Positions 1-4,489 of a DNA stretch of 15,880 nt are shown here, piece by piece. How positions within the stretch are numbered: position 1 is the first letter of the stretch; the number at the start of each line of letters is the position of its first letter. A program made the position numbers and the translations under genes. This DNA comes from an uncultured Clostridia bacterium. GTDB taxonomy: Bacteria > Bacillota > Clostridia > Peptostreptococcales > Anaerovoracaceae. The stretch covers positions 1-15,880 of the forward strand of contig CAKQOE010000046.1 of NCBI GenBank assembly GCA_934255545.1, read 5' to 3'. The notes below the pieces were generated by a model that was given only the letters and a program-made list of their open reading frames with translations, had not been told where the DNA came from and searched no databases.

Positions 1-123
1 GATAACGTAGTAATGGAGATCGAACTGATCCACAAGATCGCTATCGAAGAAGGACTCAGATTCGCTATTCGTGAAGGTGGAAGAACAGTAGGTTCAGGCG
101 TAGTAACTGAGATCATCGAGTAA
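1..123 (+). CDS. tuf: Elongation factor Tu, C-terminal fragment (5' end outside window)
   Basis: Frame 1 reads 40 codons to a TAA at 121-123. The peptide contains MEIELI, GLRFAIREGGRTVGSG and ends VVTEIIE, which is the end of EF-Tu domain 3 (the usual ending is close to REGGRTVGAGxVTEII). EF-Tu carries aminoacyl-tRNA to the ribosomal A site as a GTP complex; domain 3 contacts tRNA and EF-Ts. Only about a tenth of the protein is inside the window. A strong terminator follows 38 nt after the stop, so this copy appears to be the last gene of its transcript. A second tuf starts at 15804; the two visible parts do not overlap, so their identity cannot be compared here. Family assignment is very secure; the full length is unknown. 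Confidence 0.95.
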   Translation, partial: DNVVMEIELIHKIAIEEGLRFAIREGGRTVGSGVVTEIIE

Positions 124-161
124 TTACGACGCTTTAAAGCGACAGTATAATATCGATAAAT

Positions 162-189
162 AAAGGGACTGCATAAGCAGTCCCTTTTT
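162..189 (+). terminator. Intrinsic terminator after tuf
   Basis: AAAGGGACTGC (162-172) pairs perfectly with GCAGTCCCTTT (177-187) around an ATAA loop, and a run of five T (185-189) closes it. This is a textbook Rho-independent terminator that ends the upstream tuf transcript and insulates the rpmG promoter. Confidence 0.93.
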
Positions 190-377
190 ATGAAAAACAC
201 TGACAACAGATATACATAGACACCGGCGTGCGGCGACGCACGAAAACATGTTATGACATAAGACACTGACAGAATATATTTTTTTGATTTTACATATTAT
301 CAGTATATTTTACTGTTGAAACGGATATTTTACGAAACAAAAAATATTATATTTTGAATCTGCACGTCAAAAATATG
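190..377. other. Gene-free AT-rich stretch with one GC-rich hairpin
   Basis: No convincing reading frame or tRNA is present between the tuf terminator and the rpmG promoter. The only clear structure is CGTGCG-GCGA-CGCACG (227-242), a perfect 6-bp stem capped by a GNRA-type tetraloop. It is followed by AAAAC and has no T tract, so it is not a terminator. The rest (about 260-377) is very AT-rich and could serve as upstream promoter DNA for the ribosomal operon; that role is inference. Confidence 0.5.
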
Positions 378-406
378 TTGACATGAGCTCGCTCAGGTGA
401 TACTAT
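378..406 (+). promoter_or_regulatory. Promoter for rpmG-secE-nusG-rplK-rplA
   Basis: TTGACA (378-383), a 17-nt spacer and TACTAT (401-406) form a near-consensus housekeeping sigma promoter, with AT-rich DNA upstream. The start would fall near 412-414, giving a leader of about 100 nt before rpmG. The spacer contains the dyad TGAGC-TC-GCTCA (384-395). The leader can form two small hairpins: 413-430 (GCGATTC/GAA-TCGC with one bulge) and 435-450 (TTTTGT/ACAAAA). Neither has a terminator-like T tract. Confidence 0.88.
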
Positions 407-509
407 TACAGGGCGATTCTGTGAATTCGCTGGTTTTTGTGTGCACAAAAGTCAGAAACTTGTATGTAATATTTATGATATATACAAATCTTACGAAGGA
501 GGTGCCAAA

Positions 510-659
510 ATGAGAGTAAAGGTTACAATGGCTTGTCAGGAATGCAAGCAGAGAAATTATAACACTATGAAGAATAAGAAGAACAATGCAGAGCGTATCG
601 AGCTCAACAAGTACTGCCCGTTCTGCAACAAGCACACACTTCATAAGGAAACAAAATAA
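510..659 (+). CDS. rpmG: 50S ribosomal protein L33, zinc-ribbon form
   Basis: This 49-residue protein begins MRVKVTMACQEC and ends HKETK, the normal length for L33. It has the two CxxC pairs of the zinc-binding form (C9/C12 and C36/C39), so it is the C+ type. L33 sits near the E site of the large subunit. The start is the ATG at 510, preceded by AAGGAGGT at 496-503. An in-frame GTG at 441 would add 23 non-homologous residues and has no ribosome binding site, so I reject it. It is the first gene after the promoter at 378-406, and its TAA lies 15 nt before secE. Many Firmicutes carry a second, cysteine-free L33 elsewhere; none is visible here. Confidence 0.96.
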   Translation: MRVKVTMACQECKQRNYNTMKNKKNNAERIELNKYCPFCNKHTLHKETK

Positions 660-674
660 AGGAAGTGACACCAT

Positions 675-902
675 ATGGCAAACTCAAATGATACTGCCAA
701 GAAAAGATTCAGCATCAAAGAATATTTTCGTGGTATAAAGATCGAACTTAAGAAAGTTGTATGGCCTACTAAGAGCGAACTCGCTTCATACACAGGCGTT
801 GTTATTTTTACATGTGCGCTCTGTGCGGTTGGATTTTGGGCAATCGACTCTGTGTGCGCTCTTTTCCTTCAGAAACTGCTTGGAATCAGCATTACAATGT
901 AG
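675..902 (+). CDS. secE: Preprotein translocase subunit SecE
   Basis: This is a 75-residue single-span membrane protein, the usual short form of Gram-positive SecE. Residues 11-39 are basic and contain the family signature around VVWPTKSEL (28-36), which forms the cytoplasmic amphipathic helix. Residues about 40-64 form one transmembrane helix. SecE clamps the two halves of the SecY channel and is needed for protein export. The ATG at 675 is preceded by AAAGGAAG at 658-665. Its place between rpmG and nusG is the classic arrangement. Identification rests on the signature, size, topology and position together. Confidence 0.95.
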   Translation: MANSNDTAKKRFSIKEYFRGIKIELKKVVWPTKSELASYTGVVIFTCALCAVGFWAIDSVCALFLQKLLGISITM

Positions 903-924
903 TTTTTCGGGATAGGCTTTTAAC

Positions 925-960
925 GGGAAGGAAAACGGTTTATCCGTTTTGAATCGGGAA
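925..960 (+). promoter_or_regulatory. nusG ribosome binding site separated from the start by a hairpin
   Basis: The only good Shine-Dalgarno match upstream of nusG is GGGAAGGA at 925-932, 28 nt from the ATG at 961, which is too far for normal initiation. Between them AAAACGG (932-938) pairs perfectly with CCGTTTT (944-950) around a TTTAT loop. If this 19-nt hairpin forms, about 10 nt remain between the SD and the ATG. A TTG at 949 is in frame but lies inside the 3' arm of the hairpin and does not start like a typical NusG. Confidence 0.55.
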
Positions 961-1725
961 ATGGCAAAATTCGATAAAAACATAAAAAATGAATTCCTCG
1001 ATCAGGATATCTTCGATGATGAGTATTTTGATGAAGACGAATACATCGACGAAGAAGATACAGAGGATTATGAAGAAGAAACAGCTTCAGATGAAACTGC
1101 CGAAGAAAATGAAGCAGATGAGGTATCTGACGAGGATATCTTAGATGAAGATGAAGCTGAAGATCACGAAGCCGCTGAAGAAGCTCTTTCTGAAAAGACT
1201 TCTGACGGCAATAAGGCGAAGTGGTATGTGGTTCACACATATTCCGGTCATGAAAACAAGGTAAAAGCCAATATCGAAAAGATCGTAGAAAACAGAGGTA
1301 TGCAGGATCTCATACAGTGCGTTGCGATGCCTACTGAAGATGTAGTTGAGATAAAGGGCGGACAGCGTAAGGTAAGATCGCGCAAGATGTTTCCGGGATA
1401 TGTAATCGTCAAGATGATAGTTACAAGTGAATCCTGGTACCTGATCAGAAATACTCAGGGGGTCACAGGCTTTGTCGGAAATGGCACAGATCCTATTCCT
1501 CTGACAGACGAAGAAGTTCGTCGTATGGGCGTTGAAAACGTTGTTACAAACATTGACGCTGAAGTCGGTGATCATGTTAAGGTAATAGACGGACCATTTG
1601 ATAACTTTATGGGCGTTATTGAAGAGATAAATATGGAAAAGCAGATGCTTAAGGTCCGCATTTCGATGTTTGGAAGAGAAACGCCTGTAGAACTGGAATT
1701 CGGTCAGGTAGAAAAAATGATGTAA
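961..1725 (+). CDS. nusG: Transcription termination/antitermination factor NusG with a long acidic N-terminal extension
   Basis: The protein has 254 residues from the ATG at 961, against roughly 175-180 for typical NusG. Residues about 87-195 are the NGN domain (KWYVVHTYSGHE, then RKVRSRKMFPGYV and TQGVTGFVG), which binds the RNA polymerase clamp. Residues about 202-254 are the KOW domain (VGDHVKVIDGPF and FGRETPVELEF), which contacts partners such as S10 or Rho in known systems. The extra ~85 residues at the N terminus are extremely acidic: about 40 of the 72 residues at 11-82 are D or E, with no cysteines and few hydrophobics, so probably disordered. No frameshift or fusion boundary is visible. 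The upstream TTG at 949 is the alternative start and would add four residues. The family is certain; the role of the extension is unknown. Confidence 0.95.
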   Translation: MAKFDKNIKNEFLDQDIFDDEYFDEDEYIDEEDTEDYEEETASDETAEENEADEVSDEDILDEDEAEDHEAAEEALSEKTSDGNKAKWYVVHTYSGHENKVKANIEKIVENRGMQDLIQCVAMPTEDVVEIKGGQRKVRSRKMFPGYVIVKMIVTSESWYLIRNTQGVTGFVGNGTDPIPLTDEEVRRMGVENVVTNIDAEVGDHVKVIDGPFDNFMGVIEEINMEKQMLKVRISMFGRETPVELEFGQVEKMM

Positions 1726-1789
1726 GCAATTTTTAATAATATAGATTGCTATTTTGCCACAATTGAGGCACGCAAGGAGGTGACACAAG

Positions 1790-2215
1790 ATGGCAAAGAA
1801 GGTAGAAGGTTTGATTAAACTGCAGATCCCTGCAGGCGGTGCGACTCCAGCTCCTCCGGTAGGTCCTGCACTCGGTCAGAAGGGCGTTAACATTATGGAC
1901 TTCTGTAAGCAGTTCAACGCTAAGACAGCTGATCAGTCAGGTATGATCATCCCAGTAGTAATCACAGTTTACTCAGACAGATCATTCACATTCATTACAA
2001 AGACTCCACCTGCAGCAGTACTGCTTAAGAAGGCAGCTGGTCTCGATGCTGCTTCACCAGCACCAAACAAGACTAAGGTTGCTACTCTGACAGAAGCTCA
2101 GGTAAGAGAGATCGCACAGACAAAGATGCCGGATCTCAATGCTGCAGACATCGATGCTGCTACTTCTATGATAAAGGGTACAGCAAGAAGCATGGGCATT
2201 GTAGTTGAAGGCTAG
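1790..2215 (+). CDS. rplK: 50S ribosomal protein L11
   Basis: The 141-residue length is standard for L11. The N-terminal domain has the proline-rich hinge and thiopeptide region (PAPPVGPALGQ, residues 20-30, including P22, P23 and P26). The C-terminal RNA-binding domain ends TARSMGIVVEG. L11 binds the GTPase-associated region of 23S rRNA and forms the stalk base where EF-G and EF-Tu act; in many bacteria it also supports stringent-factor activation. A strong AAGGAGGTGA (1774-1783) precedes the ATG. The 64-nt gap after nusG has no terminator or convincing promoter, so it is probably cotranscribed from the rpmG promoter. Translation of rplA is coupled or regulated through the following gap. Confidence 0.98.
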   Translation: MAKKVEGLIKLQIPAGGATPAPPVGPALGQKGVNIMDFCKQFNAKTADQSGMIIPVVITVYSDRSFTFITKTPPAAVLLKKAAGLDAASPAPNKTKVATLTEAQVREIAQTKMPDLNAADIDAATSMIKGTARSMGIVVEG

Positions 2216-2218
2216 TAA

Positions 2219-2253
2219 GTGGGAGGCATAAAGCCGTTATTACCACAAGGAGG
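2219..2253 (+). promoter_or_regulatory. Probable L1 autoregulatory mRNA site (23S rRNA H76-like) overlapping the rplA ribosome binding site
   Basis: GTGG (2219-2222) pairs with CCAC (2243-2246), and GGC (2225-2227) with GCC (2233-2235) around an ATAAA loop. The internal loop has GA on the 5' side and GTTATTA on the 3' side. The 5' strand GTGGGAGGC and the 3' TACCAC match the L1-binding helix of 23S rRNA, where E. coli has GGUGGGAGGCU and AUACCACC. The SD AAGGAGG starts at 2247, directly after the last pair. Established: L1 represses its operon by binding an rRNA-like mRNA site. Inference: bound L1 blocks the SD here. Confidence 0.75.
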
Positions 2254-2258
2254 TTAAA

Positions 2259-2954
2259 ATGCCAAAGAGAGGCAAAAATTACAAGACTGCTGTCGCAGGT
2301 TACGACAAGCAGACATTATTTGATGCTAAGGAAGCTTTTGAGATCTTAGATAAGTTTCCTAAGGCAAAGTTTGATGAGACTGTAGAAGCTCACATCAAGC
2401 TGGGTGTAGACTCAAGACATGCTGACCAGCAGGTTAGAGGCGCTATCGTCCTCCCTCACGGTACAGGTAAGTCAAAGAAAGTTCTCGTATTTGCCAAGGG
2501 CGAAAAGGCAAAGGAAGCCGAAGCTGCAGGCGCTGATTATGTAGGCGCTGACGAACTCGCTAAGAAGATCCAGACTGAAAACTGGTTCGACTTTGACGTT
2601 GTTGTTGCAACTCCTGATATGATGGGTGTTGTAGGTCGTCTCGGTAAGGTACTCGGTCCTAAGGGACTCATGCCAAACCCTAAGTCAGGTACAGTAACTA
2701 TGGATGTCACAAGAGCTCTTGCTGAGATCAAGGCTGGTAAAGTTGAATACAGACTTGACAAGACTAATATCATCCACACTCCGATCGGTAAGGCATCGTT
2801 CGGTCCTGAAAAACTCATGGATAACTTCAATGCTCTCATGGAAGCAGTTGTAAAGGCTAAGCCTGCTGCTGCCAAGGGTCAGTATCTGAGAAGTGTCACA
2901 ATTTCTGCTACTATGAGCCCTGGCGTTAAGCTCAACCCAATGAAGCTTGGCTAA
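2259..2954 (+). CDS. rplA: 50S ribosomal protein L1
   Basis: The 231 residues match the usual bacterial L1 length. It begins MPKRGKNYKTA. The family signature runs through LGKVLGPKGLMPNPKSGTVT (residues about 127-146), and the RNA-contact segment is around IGKASFG. Both halves of the two-domain fold are present: domain I is formed by the N- and C-terminal parts, and the middle Rossmann-like domain II contains LVFAKGEKAKEAEAAGAD. L1 binds the mobile L1 stalk of 23S rRNA and helps deacylated tRNA leave the E site; it is also the repressor of its own operon. The ATG at 2259 follows AAGGAGG at 2247-2253. A 211-nt leader region follows before rplJ. Confidence 0.98.
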   Translation: MPKRGKNYKTAVAGYDKQTLFDAKEAFEILDKFPKAKFDETVEAHIKLGVDSRHADQQVRGAIVLPHGTGKSKKVLVFAKGEKAKEAEAAGADYVGADELAKKIQTENWFDFDVVVATPDMMGVVGRLGKVLGPKGLMPNPKSGTVTMDVTRALAEIKAGKVEYRLDKTNIIHTPIGKASFGPEKLMDNFNALMEAVVKAKPAAAKGQYLRSVTISATMSPGVKLNPMKLG

Positions 2955-2990
2955 TTAAAGGTTCAGCAGAGATCAATTAAAAGAGAATAC

Positions 2991-3081
2991 AAGCCGTAGA
3001 CAGCAGGTGCACTTGCTTAAAAACCTGCCGAGGTCTTATTATAGAATTAAGAGCCTTTTCTGTCTGCGGGAAGGGCTTTTT
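2991..3081 (+). ncRNA. Ribosomal protein L10 leader with attenuator terminator
   Basis: The 5' half matches the known L10 leader: GAC (2999-3001) and GCAGGT (3003-3008) pair with ACCTGC (3023-3028) and GTC (3033-3035), with the CCGAGGTC side characteristic of the L10-binding motif. A terminator follows: AAGAGCCTTTTC (3049-3060) pairs with GGAAGGGCTTTT (3069-3080) with three G-U pairs, loop 3061-3068. A competing antiterminator is visible: GGTCTTA (3032-3038) can pair with TAAGAGCC (3048-3055) with one bulge at 3053. Established for Bacillus rplJL: L10-L12 binding to the leader favours termination. The same logic fits here, because the L10-bound stem uses 3033-3035, which the antiterminator also needs. 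Confidence 0.88.
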
Positions 3082-3151
3082 GTATGACCTGGTCATACTT
3101 TGGCCGGTCGTCAGAAAACTCTGACCGAATAGACACTTACGATAAAGTGTC
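3082..3151 (+). promoter_or_regulatory. Three successive hairpins between the L10 attenuator and rplJ
   Basis: Hairpin 1 is GTATGACC (3082-3089), T, GGTCATAC (3091-3098), a nearly perfect palindrome directly after the attenuator T tract. Hairpin 2 is CGGT...CAG (3105-3114) with CTGACCG (3121-3127) and a 3-nt bulge. Hairpin 3 is GACACTT (3132-3138) with AAGTGTC (3145-3151), ending three bases before the rplJ SD. None has a T tract. They may protect the read-through mRNA or shape rplJ translation; the role is inference. Confidence 0.5.
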
Positions 3152-3165
3152 GGAAAGGAGAAAAT

Positions 3166-3723
3166 ATGTCAGTTGAAAGCATTCAGGCTAAATCAGCTAT
3201 AGTTGAAGAAATCAAAGAAAAGCTGAGCAGAGCGCAGTCTGCAGTTGTTATCGATTACATGGGTATCAACGTTGTAGAAGCAGACGCTATGAGAAAGCAG
3301 CTCCGCGAAGCTGGCGTTGATTATAAAGTTTATAAAAATACTCTCGTTAAGAGAGCCATCGAAGGTACTCAGTTCGAGGGTTTAGCTGAAGTTCTCGAAG
3401 GTCCAAGCGCATTCGCATTCGGTTACGAAGACGCTACTGCTCCTGCAAGAGAGCTTAACAGTGTTATTAAGAAGATCAATAAGATGGAATTCAAGGCAGG
3501 TGTTGTAGAAGGTCAGTTCTATGATAAGGACGGCATCACAACTATTGCTCAGTTACCATCAAGAGACGAACTCATTGCGAAGTTCCTCGGAAGCATCAAG
3601 TCTCCTGTATCAAGCCTCGCTTATACATTACAGGCTATTGCTGATCAGAAGGCTTCAGGCGTTGAACCTGCTCCAAAGGCAGAGGAAGCACCTGCAGAAG
3701 AAGCTGCACCTGCAGCAGAATAA
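3166..3723 (+). CDS. rplJ: 50S ribosomal protein L10
   Basis: At 185 residues this is slightly longer than many L10 proteins (about 165-175), the extra length being an alanine-, proline- and glutamate-rich tail ending APKAEEAPAEEAAPAAE. The N-terminal RNA-binding domain contains VVIDYMGINVVEADAMRKQLREAGVDYKVYKNTLVKRA (quoted in pieces: VVIDYMGINV, AMRKQLREAG and YKVYKNTLVKRA, residues about 26-66). The C-terminal helix, where L12 dimers attach, lies before the tail. L10 anchors L12 to L11/23S rRNA and acts as the sensor for the leader upstream. AAAGGAG (3154-3160) precedes the ATG. The gene is followed by an 83-nt hairpin-rich gap and rplL. Confidence 0.97.
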   Translation: MSVESIQAKSAIVEEIKEKLSRAQSAVVIDYMGINVVEADAMRKQLREAGVDYKVYKNTLVKRAIEGTQFEGLAEVLEGPSAFAFGYEDATAPARELNSVIKKINKMEFKAGVVEGQFYDKDGITTIAQLPSRDELIAKFLGSIKSPVSSLAYTLQAIADQKASGVEPAPKAEEAPAEEAAPAAE

Positions 3724-3730
3724 TTTATAA

Positions 3731-3780
3731 CGATTTTTAATCGGAATGACTAATTTTTAATCATTCGAAGGATTTCGAAT
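3731..3780 (+). promoter_or_regulatory. AT-rich hairpins between rplJ and rplL
   Basis: CGATT-TTT-AATCG (3731-3743) and ATTCGAA-GGAT-TTCGAAT (3763-3780) are perfect small hairpins. Between them AATGA and TCATT (about 3745-3765) can form a third, partly exclusive one. The rplL SD TAAGGAGGAT starts 11 nt later. L12 is made in about fourfold excess over L10 in bacteria; hairpins here could affect mRNA processing or translation ratio. That link is inference. Confidence 0.4.
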
Positions 3781-3806
3781 ATTTCATCATTAAGGAGGAT
3801 CATATA

Positions 3807-4172
3807 ATGGATAAGGATCAGATCATTGAAGCTATAAAAGCAATGACAGTATTAGAACTTAACGAATTAGTTAAGGCTTGTGAAGAAGAATTCGGCGTAT
3901 CTGCTGCTGCTCCTGTAGCTGTAGCTGGTGCTGCTGCTGGTGGCGATGCTGCTGCTGAACAGACTGAGTTCACAGTAGTTCTTAAGGAAGCTGGCGGTGA
4001 AAAGATCAAGGTTATCAAGGCAGTTAGAGAAATCACTGGTCTTGGTCTTAAGGAAGCTAAGGAACTCGTTGACGGTGCTCCTTCAAACATCAAGGAAAAC
4101 GTTGAAAAGGCTGAAGCTGAAAGCATCAAGGCTAAGCTCGAAGAAGTTGGCGCTGGTGTTGAATTAAAGTAA
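3807..4172 (+). CDS. rplL: 50S ribosomal protein L7/L12
   Basis: The 121-residue length is typical. Residues 1-32 form the dimerising N-terminal domain (MTVLELNELVKACEEEFGV), residues about 33-51 the flexible alanine/glycine hinge (APVAVAGAAAGG), and residues about 53-121 the factor-binding C-terminal domain (EFTVVLKEAGGEKIKVIKAVREITGLGLKEAKELVDGAP in the usual order: FTVVLKEAG, KIKVIKAVRE, GLGLKEAKELVD). L12 dimers on L10 recruit and activate EF-G, EF-Tu and IF2. A strong TAAGGAGGAT (3791-3800) precedes the ATG. Codon use is very uniform (GCT for alanine, AAG for lysine), as expected for one of the most abundant proteins. A long perfect hairpin follows 21 nt after the stop. Confidence 0.98.
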   Translation: MDKDQIIEAIKAMTVLELNELVKACEEEFGVSAAAPVAVAGAAAGGDAAAEQTEFTVVLKEAGGEKIKVIKAVREITGLGLKEAKELVDGAPSNIKENVEKAEAESIKAKLEEVGAGVELK

Positions 4173-4193
4173 TTTCGACAATTAATTTCCATA

Positions 4194-4224
4194 ATAAAGG
4201 GTGTTGCTCTGCAACACCCTTTAT
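4194..4224 (+). terminator. Long hairpin after rplL, probable terminator or attenuator
   Basis: ATAAAGGGTGTTGC (4194-4207) pairs perfectly with GCAACACCCTTTAT (4211-4224) around TCT, a 14-bp stem. The T tract is poor (CCCTTTATGTG), with the only T run inside the stem. It may terminate partly, letting some polymerase continue into rpoB, or act as an mRNA 3' end or processing site. The enterobacterial rplL-rpoB gap also holds an attenuator and a processing site. Confidence 0.7.
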
Positions 4225-4403
4225 GTGTATATGGCATTAAAGAAATAAATATAAAATATAATATATTTTTCCTTTAATACCATATATTTAAATATTTAAA
4301 AAGTCTTATTATTTTTATATTCAGCCCGTGAGGGCTGCGGGTGTAAAACTGATATGGAGTATTTACCGGAAATACGGATCTCTATTATTAGAAAAAGTTT
4401 TTA
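4225..4403. other. Non-coding part of the rplL-rpoB gap with structured element
   Basis: The rplL-rpoB gap (317 nt in all) holds no gene. After the rplL hairpin it is AT-rich to about 4320. Then come CAGCCC-GTGA-GGGCTG (4322-4337), a perfect 6-bp stem with a GNRA tetraloop; GTGTAAAACTG (4341-4351); and GTATTT-ACCGG-AAATAC (4359-4375), a second perfect hairpin. None has a T tract. The element ends about 25 nt before the -35 box of the rpoB promoter. Parts of it resemble segments at 12387-12417 and 13097-13127. Confidence 0.5.
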
Positions 4404-4432
4404 TTGACTTAATTTAGATTTTATGGTATCAT
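4404..4432 (+). promoter_or_regulatory. Promoter for rpoB-rpoC
   Basis: TTGACT (4404-4409), a 17-nt spacer and TATCAT (4427-4432) make a good housekeeping sigma promoter. Transcription would start near 4438-4440, leaving a leader of about 50 nt. This lets rpoBC be expressed apart from the attenuated rplJL transcript. It also shows that an in-frame TTG at 4439 cannot be the rpoB start. Confidence 0.82.
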
Positions 4433-4489
4433 AGTACATTGCTACGCCACTACACTTATGGATTTATTTACATTCAAGGAGTGATGATA

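Noticed and set aside
441..509. In-frame GTG start that would lengthen L33 by 23 residues
   Set aside because: There is no ribosome binding site before it, the added residues are not L33-like, and the strong AAGGAGGT lies inside the extension just before the ATG at 510.
124..509. tRNA or small gene between tuf and rpmG, as in some bacteria
   Set aside because: No cloverleaf, no T-loop GGTTCRA motif and no credible small reading frame with an SD before rpmG.
1141..1788. Long reverse-strand reading frame opposite nusG (215 codons)
   Set aside because: It is the complement of a certain gene. The acidic GAA/GAT codons of nusG lack stops when read backwards, and no SD, family resemblance or promoter supports it.
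3521..3730. Second forward frame of 69 codons overlapping the end of rplJ
   Set aside because: It is an out-of-frame shadow of rplJ created by the repetitive GCA/GAA codons of the L10 tail, with no SD.
4439..4489. In-frame TTG start for rpoB at 4439
   Set aside because: It lies at the predicted transcription start of the rpoB promoter and has no SD. The SD at 4476-4481 fits the ATG at 4490.
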